A stretch of DNA of 64,000 nt from contig NZ_JAHYXK010000011.1 of NCBI RefSeq assembly GCF_019443125.1, positions 1 to 64,000 of the forward strand, written 5' to 3'. Each line of letters opens with the position of its first letter. Position 1 is the stretch's first letter. The stretch is from Pontibacter aydingkolensis (GTDB lineage Bacteria; Bacteroidota; Bacteroidia; Cytophagales; Hymenobacteraceae). Positions 25,700 through 33,374 of the stretch are shown here, in pieces. Below the pieces are notes generated by a model. It had not been told where the DNA came from. It saw only the letters and a program-made list of their open reading frames with translations, and did no database searches. The position numbers and the translations under genes were made by a program.

Positions 25700-26235
25700 T
25701 GATTACTTTATCTCTTTTTATACTGCTGGGCTTATTTATTGATAATCTGCCGGCAGAGAATACCCGGAATTATACTTTAAAAGAACTGCGCAATGAGTAC
25801 CTGCAGGCAAGCAAGGATGAAGAGGCAGCCAGGCGTTTCCATAAAAAGATGGCTGCTTTTAACGAAAAGCAGCCAGTTAAGCTAGCCTACAAAGCATCAT
25901 CTGAGGCTGTGATGGCCAAGTATGGCTGGAACCCTTACAACAAGCTAAAGCACGTAAAAACTGCTGCGGCTATTTTTGAAGAGGCAGTTGCCATGGACAG
26001 GTCTCATCCAGAAATTCGCTTTTTAAGGTTTACCGTAGAGCATTATATACCGCGCTACCTCAACCTTAGCGAACACATAAAAGAAGATAAAAAACTGATT
26101 ATCGAGGGCTTGAAAAAGCATCCAAAGTCAGGTTTGTCTACGGAAATGGCGCAAACTATAAAGGACTTTATGCTAAGCAAAGACCATTGCACAGAAGCCG
26201 AAAAGCAGGAGATTAAAAGTATAATGATCAATTAA
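25699..26235 (+). CDS. Unknown exported protein within the carotenoid operon
   Basis: 178 residues. A short hydrophobic N-terminus (LSLFILLGLFIDNLPAEN) suggests a signal peptide or membrane anchor. The rest is helical and charged, with a TPR-like feel (KAASEAV..., AAAIFEEAVAMDRSHPEIRFLRF). No known enzyme motif is visible. It is translationally coupled to crtB (1-base overlap) and placed between crtB and the cyclase, so it probably helps carotenoid synthesis, transport or membrane assembly. Function not known. Confidence 0.75.
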   Translation: MITLSLFILLGLFIDNLPAENTRNYTLKELRNEYLQASKDEEAARRFHKKMAAFNEKQPVKLAYKASSEAVMAKYGWNPYNKLKHVKTAAAIFEEAVAMDRSHPEIRFLRFTVEHYIPRYLNLSEHIKEDKKLIIEGLKKHPKSGLSTEMAQTIKDFMLSKDHCTEAEKQEIKSIMIN

Positions 26236-26283
26236 TAATGAATAAGTAAGAATTAATTGCTCCTTCTTAATTCGTAATTAAAA
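26236..26283 (+). repeat. Intergenic inverted-repeat element, AATTAAG type
   Basis: Fills the spacer from stop to start codon. GAATTAA (26250-26256) pairs with TTAATTC (26267-26273). The 17-base string at 26264-26280 (TTCTTAATTCGTAATTA) is identical, in the same position before a start codon, to the element before sdhB (53823-53839 on the minus strand). Confidence 0.65.
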
Positions 26284-26982
26284 ATGTACCTCTACCTGTA
26301 TTTAAACATTTTTACTGTACTTTTCCCCTTGTTGCTGTCCTTTGATAAAAAGGTGGCTTTCTACAAAGGGTGGTATGCACTTTGGCCTGCTATACTTGCT
26401 AATGCTGTTTTGTTTATACTTTGGGATGCCGCGTTTACAAAAGAAGGCGTTTGGGGATTTAACGCGGACTACCTGACTGGTCTATACTTTTTTGGGCTCC
26501 CTATCGAGGAAATTCTGTTTTTTATAACAGTGCCTTATGCCTGCGTGTTTATTTATGATGTGCTCAATGCGTATATTAAAAAGGATTTTCTGCAGCCTTA
26601 CGCCAAGATAATAGCACTTTCCCTGATCATCATACTTCCGGTTGTGGCTATCTTCAATATCGGTAGGGTTTATACTTCCATTACCTTTATGCTGCTATCG
26701 CTGGCGCTGATACTGCATATAAAATTCTTTGATACGCGCTACCTGGGTCGCTTTTTTATGGCTTACCTAGTGCATCTTGTCCCTTTTTTGCTGGTGAACG
26801 GAGTACTTACCTATTTGCCTATCGTATGGTATAATAATGCCTATAACCTTGGCTACAGGATTGTTTCAATACCTGTAGAAGATACGATGTATTCTATGCT
26901 GATGCTGCTCATTACAATTTCTATCTACGAAGGTATAAAGCAGCGTAAGGGTATAAAACAATTTCAACCCTCAGTTGTATAA
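26284..26982 (+). CDS. crtY: Lycopene beta-cyclase, fused CrtYc-CrtYd type
   Basis: A membrane protein of 232 residues with about six to seven TM helices. Two similar halves each carry the acidic PxE(E/D) motif: FFGLPIEEILFFITVPYACVFIYD (about 76-99) and IVSIPVEDTMYSMLMLL (about 200-216). This is the arrangement of the heterodimeric actinobacterial CrtYc/CrtYd cyclases joined in one chain, as in Bacteroidota and archaea. It forms the beta rings on lycopene, giving beta-carotene as substrate for CrtZ and CrtW. Confidence 0.88.
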   Translation: MYLYLYLNIFTVLFPLLLSFDKKVAFYKGWYALWPAILANAVLFILWDAAFTKEGVWGFNADYLTGLYFFGLPIEEILFFITVPYACVFIYDVLNAYIKKDFLQPYAKIIALSLIIILPVVAIFNIGRVYTSITFMLLSLALILHIKFFDTRYLGRFFMAYLVHLVPFLLVNGVLTYLPIVWYNNAYNLGYRIVSIPVEDTMYSMLMLLITISIYEGIKQRKGIKQFQPSVV

Positions 26983-26987
26983 AGAGT

Positions 26988-27839
26988 ATGAGCAGCCTGC
27001 ACGTCACTATCGATTCTAATTCCGGCTTTTGCTTCGGTGTGGTTTATGCCATACAGATGGCCGAAGACCTCCTGGACGAACAAGGTTACCTGTATTGCCT
27101 GGGCGATATCGTGCATAACGATGTGGAGGTAGAGCGTTTGCAAAAGCGTGGTCTGCGCATTATCAACCACGACCAACTGCGCGAACTAAACAATGAGGCT
27201 GTGTTGATACGTGCCCATGGCGAACCCCCCGAAACTTACCAGCTGGCGCTCCAGAATAACTTAACTTTAGTAGATGCCTCGTGCCCGGTGGTACTAAAAT
27301 TGCAAAACCGTATTAAAACCTCCTACGACAAGCAGGACCCTATCTTTATTTATGGCAAGCATGGCCATGCCGAGGTATTGGGCTTACTTGGCCAGACAAG
27401 TAACCAGGCGGTTGTTTTTGAAAGTATAGATGAACTGTTGCAGCACGAGTTGCCGCCAAAAATTACCTTATACAGTCAGACAACTAAAAGTACAGACAGT
27501 TTTTACCGCATAAAAAGCAAGCTGGAGCAGGATGGGTACGAAGTAGATGCCAACGATACGATCTGCCGCCAGGTATCTAACCGCGATAAGGAATTACGCA
27601 AGTTTGCTGCAATGTATGATAAGGTGGTGTTTGTGTCTGGTACCAAATCATCAAATGGCAAAGTGCTTTACCAGGTCTGCAAAGACACTAACTCCAATAC
27701 TTATTTTATTTCCAAAGTGGACGAACTCCAGCCTGAGTGGTTCGGCACCGGCGACTCTGTTGGGATTTGCGGAGCAACCTCAACCCCCATGTGGCTTATG
27801 GAGGAAGTAAAAGGAGCATTGCAGCAGATGGAAGTATAA
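26988..27839 (+). CDS. ispH: 4-hydroxy-3-methylbut-2-enyl diphosphate reductase IspH
   Basis: Last enzyme of the MEP pathway, making IPP and DMAPP with a [4Fe-4S] cluster. 283 residues. Three cluster Cys are seen in NSGFCFGVVYAI, VDASCPVVLKLQ and GICGATSTPMWL. RAHGEPPETY, YGKHGHAEVLG and SQTTKSTDSF are conserved substrate-binding parts. It is 5 bases after the cyclase and so is probably co-transcribed, coupling precursor supply to pigment synthesis. Confidence 0.95.
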   Translation: MSSLHVTIDSNSGFCFGVVYAIQMAEDLLDEQGYLYCLGDIVHNDVEVERLQKRGLRIINHDQLRELNNEAVLIRAHGEPPETYQLALQNNLTLVDASCPVVLKLQNRIKTSYDKQDPIFIYGKHGHAEVLGLLGQTSNQAVVFESIDELLQHELPPKITLYSQTTKSTDSFYRIKSKLEQDGYEVDANDTICRQVSNRDKELRKFAAMYDKVVFVSGTKSSNGKVLYQVCKDTNSNTYFISKVDELQPEWFGTGDSVGICGATSTPMWLMEEVKGALQQMEV

Positions 27840-28001
27840 AACGTATCTCATAGCATGTGTCAAGGCTCTGAGACAAAAGACATAATGACAAAGGAAATCT
27901 TATAAAGTGTTACTTTTGTAGAGGATGTCTTTTGTCGAAGGTCTTTTGTTTTACACAAAGCCGTGCTGGGTGTGTTGTAATAATTGATACAGAATAAGGA
28001 A
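27840..28001 (+). repeat. Spacer with a 12-bp perfect inverted repeat (GACAAAAGACAT)
   Basis: GACAAAAGACAT at 27872-27883 is the exact reverse complement of 27925-27936, 41 bases apart. Each arm is followed by a partial copy (ATGACAAAGG; GGTCTTTTGT). No gene or convincing terminator is seen in these 162 bases. Confidence 0.55.
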
Positions 28002-28694
28002 ATGGCAATAAGTAGACAAAACGATAGGAGAGGCATAGTGATAGCGGCAGTTATTGTAATTTGCTGGACCGGTCTGCTTTTATACTTGCTTACTTCGTTT
28101 GAGGTCTCTTTTGCATCTCCGCTAACTTACCTGTTCATACTTTTACAAACGCATTTATATACCGGGCTTTTTATTACAGCTCACGATGCCATGCACGCGG
28201 TAGTGGCTCCAGGTAAACCGAAGCTGAATAAAGCCATTGGTACAGTTACGGCTTTTCTTTTTGCCTACAACTGGTACGCGCGTTTGTTGCCAAAACACCA
28301 CCAGCACCACCGTCACGTAGCAACCGAGCAAGACCCCGATTACCACCGTGGATCTTTCTGGCCCTGGTATTTCAGCTTTTTAAAGAACTACATAACCTGG
28401 TGGCAGATAGTGCTGATGGCTATTACCTATAATGTGCTGCAGCTGTTTTTCTCATTAGAAAATGTCGTGCTCTTCTGGATGCTGCCAGCTATACTTGCCA
28501 CCTTTCAGCTTTTCTATTTTGGTACATATCTGCCCCATCGTGGCGAGCATCCAGAGGATAATCCCCATAAATCAACTACGCAAAGTAAAAACCATGTGTG
28601 GGCTTTTATAAGCTGCTATTTCTTTGGCTACCATTACGAGCACCACGATAAGCCTTATCTGCCCTGGTGGCAGTTGTATAAAGCGAAGGGATAG
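28002..28694 (+). CDS. crtW: Beta-carotene ketolase CrtW-like (fatty acid desaturase superfamily)
   Basis: About 230 residues with four TM segments and the histidine boxes HDAMH, KHHQHHRHV, and HYEHH of the CrtW/desaturase family, plus LPHRGEH. CrtW adds 4-keto groups to beta-ionone rings (echinenone, canthaxanthin, astaxanthin with CrtZ). An in-frame TTG lies at 27984, but the ATG at 28002 is the natural start. It closes the crt region and has its own terminator. A plain fatty acid desaturase is less likely given the small size and the neighbours. Confidence 0.85.
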   Translation: MAISRQNDRRGIVIAAVIVICWTGLLLYLLTSFEVSFASPLTYLFILLQTHLYTGLFITAHDAMHAVVAPGKPKLNKAIGTVTAFLFAYNWYARLLPKHHQHHRHVATEQDPDYHRGSFWPWYFSFLKNYITWWQIVLMAITYNVLQLFFSLENVVLFWMLPAILATFQLFYFGTYLPHRGEHPEDNPHKSTTQSKNHVWAFISCYFFGYHYEHHDKPYLPWWQLYKAKG

Positions 28695-28697
28695 AAT

Positions 28698-28729
28698 AAG
28701 AAAGGCAGCCAAGTTTGGCTGCCTTTCTT
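28698..28729. terminator. Bidirectional terminator, 13-bp stem
   Basis: AAGAAAGGCAGCC (28698-28710) pairs with GGCTGCCTTTCTT (28717-28729), loop of 6, between crtW and the convergent ELWxxDGT gene. Confidence 0.85.
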
Positions 28730-28747
28730 GTTTGTAAGGTTATTAGG

Positions 28748-30382
28748 TTATCGCTTAATAAATTTCTTTCTTAATTGACTTTTGCTTGTTTCTACCTCCA
28801 GAATATAGGCACCTGAAGCTAACTTTGAGACATCGAAAGCATAATGTGCCGTTGGCTTAAGCGCCTGCTCCTGTACAACCTGCCCTAGTAAATTATAAAT
28901 GCGAATTAGGGTAAAGCTGGCAAGTGTGCTGCTAAGATGTAAAGTGGTAGCTGTTGGGTTAGGGTAAAGAATCAGTTCTTGTTTGTGGTCTTTTTTTGTA
29001 CTGGTTAAATTTTCTGCCTTAAAGTTGAGTGGGTAGCGGCCATTACTACTATCCAAGCCATCGCTTACATCAAATGTAAAGCCGGTAATAGTTGTGCTGT
29101 TTTCTGAGGGTGTATATACCAGTTTATTTAGTTCTGTTACAAATATTTCCTGGCCCGCTGTTACTGCCATACCTTTAAAGGTTAGGCTGCCTTCTTCAGG
29201 GAGAGTATGTATTTTAACCTTGGTTAGTCTGTCGTAACTGTCCTCGTCGTAAAATGGGAAACTATCTTCCGAAAAAGTATGAGGGGATGTGCTGCTTATT
29301 TTAACTGTTGCAGCCTCTGAAGTAGGAATATTGTTTGTATAATTCCATAGTTCGTTCCCATAAAGTTGGCTATAGGCGTTAAAATGAAGCTTGCCTTTGC
29401 ACATAAACATACTCGTGGCTGATTGCTGGCCAGGATAAGTATAAGTAGGAGGATTTATGGCAGATATCCTTGCTGTGCTTCCCGGTGTTCCGCTGCTTTT
29501 CCATAATTCGCCCTGTACAAAAAAAAGCAGTGCATCTTGCACTACCTGCATGTTAGCCACTGAGGATAAGCCCATTGGTAAAGTTTCCAGAACGGTGGTG
29601 CCTGTAGCTGCGCCATCTGTTGTCCATAGGTCATCATAGCTGTTGCCTGGCCAGTTACCGTTGCGGATAGTAAAGTACAGCCTGTTCTGGTATGCCACCA
29701 GGTTATACATGCCAGAGAATCCCCCGTTCAGGTCCAACTGTTTTACCTTTACTGTGCCTTCCGGAGTTCCGTCTGTTTTCCAGAGAGAGCCATAGTTTGT
29801 CTGCGGGTACGGAGGTGCTACTGTAAAATATAAAGTGCCGTTTACATCTGTGAGCCATTGAGGCGAGGAGGATTGCTCTCCGGGGTATATGTCTTTAAGC
29901 TGTATGGTTCCCTCCGGAGTACCGTCGGTTCGCCAGAGTTCGCATCCTGCTTCGGACGTGCATGCCGAGAAGTAAAGGTAATTACCAGATACTTTTATGT
30001 TGTGCTTCTGGCTACTGCCTGCCAGATACTTTAATCTGCTCGTTCCTGATGTAGTTCCGTCTGTGTACCATAAGCCTGCTTCTGTAGTATAGCCATTCAT
30101 AAAAAAGTATAGCTTATTCTTAAAAGCAACAGTTTGGCCTATGTTAGATGGGCCGAACTCAAAAATCTTGATAACTTTAGTTCCTTCGGAGGATCCATCT
30201 GTCACCCATAATTTATTTGATGTGCTGTAGGCCCCAGTCCAGAAGTATAGTTTGTCATAAAAGTTGCCGGCTACTCCTGTAAAATAGTCGCCATACCCTG
30301 ATCCTGCTGATGCATAGTTTATAGTAGATGCGGCATCGCCTGATGAACTCCACAGTTTCGTGTCCTGGTTATTGTGACTCAT
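28748..30382 (-). CDS. 3' part of a split ELWxxDGT-repeat protein with T9SS sorting domain
   Basis: 544 residues without a signal peptide. Repeats of the form LYF...LW.TDGT..GT continue those of the upstream part. Near 350-440 there is a cadherin-like/Calx-type region (FPFYDEDSYDRLTKVKIHTLPEEGSLTF). The C-terminal about 75 residues are a T9SS type A sorting domain (ELILYPNPTATTLHLSS ... ASGAYILEVETSKSQLRKKFIKR). It is in the same frame as the upstream part, parted only by a TAA at 30407-30409. The ATG at 30382 lies in the middle of a repeat and is unlikely to be a natural start; without read-through this piece would have no export signal. Confidence 0.8.
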   Translation of the reverse strand: MSHNNQDTKLWSSSGDAASTINYASAGSGYGDYFTGVAGNFYDKLYFWTGAYSTSNKLWVTDGSSEGTKVIKIFEFGPSNIGQTVAFKNKLYFFMNGYTTEAGLWYTDGTTSGTSRLKYLAGSSQKHNIKVSGNYLYFSACTSEAGCELWRTDGTPEGTIQLKDIYPGEQSSSPQWLTDVNGTLYFTVAPPYPQTNYGSLWKTDGTPEGTVKVKQLDLNGGFSGMYNLVAYQNRLYFTIRNGNWPGNSYDDLWTTDGAATGTTVLETLPMGLSSVANMQVVQDALLFFVQGELWKSSGTPGSTARISAINPPTYTYPGQQSATSMFMCKGKLHFNAYSQLYGNELWNYTNNIPTSEAATVKISSTSPHTFSEDSFPFYDEDSYDRLTKVKIHTLPEEGSLTFKGMAVTAGQEIFVTELNKLVYTPSENSTTITGFTFDVSDGLDSSNGRYPLNFKAENLTSTKKDHKQELILYPNPTATTLHLSSTLASFTLIRIYNLLGQVVQEQALKPTAHYAFDVSKLASGAYILEVETSKSQLRKKFIKR

Positions 30383-30406
30383 GGTGATAAACCCAAGTTT
30401 GTCTTT

Positions 30407-31960
30407 TTAAACAGACAGCCCCTTTATATTATCTGCTGGTATATTATAAACTTGTGGCTTTACTATTTGTGATGTTCCGGCAGAAGAGCCGTTGCTCTGC
30501 CACAATGCGTTTCCTGCTATGCCATTGTTGGCTACAAAGTAAATCAGGTTGTTATGCCGTATAAATTGGCCTGGCTCTGATCCCTGTGTGCTGGGATTTA
30601 TGTCTTTCACCATTTTAGTGCTTGAGGCGGTGCCTTCAGAAATCCAGAGTTCTTTGCCATGTACGCCATCAGCTGCAGAAAAAAGAATTTTGTTGCCAAA
30701 AGCGTGAAGGTCATTTGGAGAAGAGTCGTCAATGCCGGGCAATATGTCTTTAACCAGCTTAACCAATGGCGCAGTGCCCTCCAATAACCATAGCTCTTTG
30801 CCATAGGGATGTAAACCTGCTGTAAAGTATAAATTGTTGCCAGCAGAGGTTAACTGCTCCGGATAGCTGTTAAAGTAATTTGCCCCCTCAATATTAACCT
30901 GCTCAGGTGCAGTGCTAATACCATCAGTTCGCCAGATCTGCGGCCCTCCGTTATAAACAGAAAAGTATAGGTATCCCTGGTGTGCAACAAACCAGGCATT
31001 CAGGTCAAACTGTTGGGTGGTAGGAGATATTACCTGTGCTGTTCCACTGGCTGTGCCGTCAGAAGCCCAAAGTGCCTGGGTATTATCCTGAGCCAGAACA
31101 AAGTAAATCTTGTTATTAAAACTAAAGAGTTTGCCTATGGCTGCTCGGCCACTCCCAGATCTGGCACTTGCAATCAGTTTTGTGTTTTCTACAGTGCCGT
31201 CGGTTTCCCAAAGCTCTTCTTCTGAGTATGACTTTGTTACACGGAAGTATAATTTACCGTTCAGGGTTAAAATGTCTTTTGGTTCGCCAGCCGGAGGTGC
31301 CAGCTCTGTGGGTTCTAATAAAACCCCGTTTCCGTCTGCTTCTACCTTCCAAATCTTATAACTGCTGTAATCCTTGGTGTATATGTAATAAAGTGTGTTT
31401 TCTAACGAGGCAAGGTCCCATTTAATACCATTTGCAATTGTCACCATTTGCTCGGAACCAGGGTTGCCATCTGTTGCCCAAAGTTGAAAATCGGGGTTGT
31501 CCTGTTCCAGAACTAAAAAGTATATTCTATTACCTGTGCTGGTAACTCTTGACGAATAAACAGATGCGGTTTTAAATGAGGTTACCTTTACTGTGCCTAT
31601 GGCACTCCCGTCGGTTCTCCAAATATTTCTTCTGCCTTCGCTATCTAAAGCTGAGAAGTAGAGCATGCCGCCCATTTCCACAAAGTCCTTTACCTGGCTG
31701 GAGCCATTGCCCGGCATGATGTCCTTAACTAAAAATGTGCCCTCTGGTGTACCGTCTGAGCGCCATAATTCAGAGCCGTGCACACCATCGCTGGCATCGA
31801 AATAGGTAAGGCCATTGTAGGTATGCATCTTGCCGGGTTCCCTTGATCCGAACTGAGAAGGTTGTTTATTAATGTCTGCCACGAGTTGAACCTGGCCAAA
31901 CACGACCTGCGAAAGGAGCAGCAGGATGAATACCGCCCAGAGATGTAAAGGTTTTTGCAT
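30407..31960 (-). CDS. 5' part of a split ELWxxDGT-repeat surface protein
   Basis: 517 residues. A signal peptide ends at about VVFGQ (residue 23). At least eight repeats of the ELWRSDGT..GT..VKDI type follow, a family predicted to form beta-propeller-like surface domains. It ends at a TAA inside a repeat (after ADNIKGLSV), with no sorting domain, so the product could be exported but not attached by T9SS. With the downstream part the intact protein would have about 1070 residues. On the minus strand TATATTTG (32004-31997) is a good -7 element, about 37 bases before the ATG. Confidence 0.8.
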   Translation of the reverse strand: MQKPLHLWAVFILLLLSQVVFGQVQLVADINKQPSQFGSREPGKMHTYNGLTYFDASDGVHGSELWRSDGTPEGTFLVKDIMPGNGSSQVKDFVEMGGMLYFSALDSEGRRNIWRTDGSAIGTVKVTSFKTASVYSSRVTSTGNRIYFLVLEQDNPDFQLWATDGNPGSEQMVTIANGIKWDLASLENTLYYIYTKDYSSYKIWKVEADGNGVLLEPTELAPPAGEPKDILTLNGKLYFRVTKSYSEEELWETDGTVENTKLIASARSGSGRAAIGKLFSFNNKIYFVLAQDNTQALWASDGTASGTAQVISPTTQQFDLNAWFVAHQGYLYFSVYNGGPQIWRTDGISTAPEQVNIEGANYFNSYPEQLTSAGNNLYFTAGLHPYGKELWLLEGTAPLVKLVKDILPGIDDSSPNDLHAFGNKILFSAADGVHGKELWISEGTASSTKMVKDINPSTQGSEPGQFIRHNNLIYFVANNGIAGNALWQSNGSSAGTSQIVKPQVYNIPADNIKGLSV

Positions 31961-32360
31961 CTGGAAGTGGATTTAGTTTGTTCTCGTAAAAGGCAGCAAA
32001 TATATGGTTTTGCCCTAATGTTGTTACCAGTTATTTGGTGAATAGATTTTATAGTGACATTAATCTAAAGTATGGTATGCGATTATGTTTAAGTTTTTTG
32101 TTCATTATACTTCCTGATTGAGCTGATATGTGTTGCATATAGCTGTATTGTGATAGTTCTATTTTTGATATAAGCCAGATGATGTATAATATATTGATAT
32201 TTAATTATTTGTATCTTTTTAAAGGCTTGTTTTTGAATCTTTTGTTGTTCTTTTTGAAACATTTATATGTTTCGGAAGTATGAACAGCTAAATGCTTTGC
32301 TCTGCATTTGACTTATAATATACGCTCTAGATTCTTCCGCTTCACCCTTAGCAACTCTTT
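31961..32360. other. 400-base AT-rich intergenic region
   Basis: It contains the minus-strand TATATTTG -7 element at 31997-32004 for the ELWxxDGT gene. The rest is AT-rich with no open frame, RNA gene, repeat or clear plus-strand promoter that I can recognise. The upstream control of the barrel protein gene at 32361 must be in it. Confidence 0.5.
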
Positions 32361-32924
32361 ATGAAATTACCGAAACGTATACTTTATATAATTCCTTTAC
32401 TCTTCCTGCTCTCTCTGTCTACTGCCTTTGCTGGTAAAGATCCAAATATGCTGAAAGCCGGGGTAAGCTATATTTGGTTGTCTGAGTATGACAGCCAGGG
32501 ACTTATGTTCAATAACCGCTTCAGTCACCATGTGAGCGATCGGTTTGCCGTTGGTTTGAACATGGGGCTTGCAGCTGGTTCAAGGTTTGATGATGTAAAA
32601 GAGATCTACTCTATTAAGAACACCTTTTACATGGCTAATTTAGAAGCCAGTTTCGATGTGCTGAACAATGAATCTGTCGCGTTTAGAATAGGAGGGGGCG
32701 TTGGCGCAAGGCATCGTGCAGAGATAAACTCAAATGCAGATGATGGAACCGTGGACGGATCTGTTAAGCATATTAAAACCTCAGAAGTAGGGTACAACGG
32801 CTTTATCGAGAACGACTTTAATATTCTGCGTAACGGAGTGGCAGGCGGCAGAGTAGGATACTTTGCTTATACCAAGGGTACTCCTGTATTTTCGATTGGC
32901 CTGCACATTGGTTTTAAATTCTGA
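32361..32924 (+). CDS. Small outer-membrane beta-barrel protein, function unknown
   Basis: 187 residues. The signal peptide ends at STAFAGK (about residue 24). The mature protein has alternating polar and hydrophobic residues in about eight strands (AGVSYIWLSEYD, RFAVGLNMGLAAG, FRIGGGVGARHR, AGGRVGYFAY) and ends in the aromatic residue Phe (GLHIGFKF), the usual BAM signal. This fits an OmpW/OmpA-like 8-strand barrel. No specific role can be given. Confidence 0.7.
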   Translation: MKLPKRILYIIPLLFLLSLSTAFAGKDPNMLKAGVSYIWLSEYDSQGLMFNNRFSHHVSDRFAVGLNMGLAAGSRFDDVKEIYSIKNTFYMANLEASFDVLNNESVAFRIGGGVGARHRAEINSNADDGTVDGSVKHIKTSEVGYNGFIENDFNILRNGVAGGRVGYFAYTKGTPVFSIGLHIGFKF

Positions 32925-32932
32925 AATAACGA

Positions 32933-32990
32933 ATCACTAAACGAAAAAGGGGGAGCCACTAGTGGCTCCCCCTTTTTCGTTTAGTGATTT
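32933..32990. terminator. 58-bp perfect palindrome, bidirectional terminator
   Basis: Two 29-base arms meet at 32961/32962 with no mismatch, centred on ACTAGT, with CCCCC/GGGGG and T5/A5 blocks. It lies between the convergent barrel gene and HMA gene and serves both. Confidence 0.9.
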
Positions 32991-32994
32991 AGGC

Positions 32995-33351
32995 TTAGTG
33001 TGCCCCTGCTTCCTTTTTGCAGCAGTCGTCCAGACGCTTGTAGGCTCGCTCCGAGGCTGGCTTGTCGTCGGCATCGTAACCGGTTTCATTAACGGCCTTG
33101 CGCACGTTGTCAGCATTTGTTTTGCGGCTGTCAAACACTACAGTCAAGATCTTGGAGTCTACATCAAGCGATGATGATTTAACGCCTTTTTCGTAGGCCA
33201 TTGCCTTTTCCATGGTTTTCTTGCACATACCGCAAACAGCAGATGTTTTGATCTTCAGTGTCTCTTCGTTTTTGTTTTGTGCCTGTGCATTTGCGCCAAA
33301 GCTTACAAATGCCATCATTAGTACAACTACCAGTGATTTTAGAATTTTCAT
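32995..33351 (-). CDS. Exported heavy-metal-associated (HMA) domain protein
   Basis: 118 residues. A signal peptide (KSLVVVLMMAFVSFGANAQ) precedes one HMA domain with the metal-binding CxxC in SAVCGMCKKTMEKAM and the usual SLDVDSKILTVVFD strand. The C-terminus adds a Cys pair (LDDCCKKE). HMA domains of this kind bind Cu(I) or Zn(II). It is the last gene of a three-gene run with a TonB receptor and an HYC_CC_PP protein, so it is a periplasmic metal carrier; copper is the likely but unproven metal. Confidence 0.85.
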   Translation of the reverse strand: MKILKSLVVVLMMAFVSFGANAQAQNKNEETLKIKTSAVCGMCKKTMEKAMAYEKGVKSSSLDVDSKILTVVFDSRKTNADNVRKAVNETGYDADDKPASERAYKRLDDCCKKEAGAH

Positions 33352-33374
33352 GTGATCTATGGTTTAATTATAAG

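Noticed and set aside
30382..30409. Frameshift as the cause of the split ELWxxDGT gene
   Set aside because: Both parts read in the same frame across the stop codon, so an insertion or deletion is not needed; a single base change is enough.
31961..32360. Small RNA or tRNA in the 400-base AT-rich gap
   Set aside because: No cloverleaf, no GC-rich hairpin with T-run and no conserved element could be recognised.
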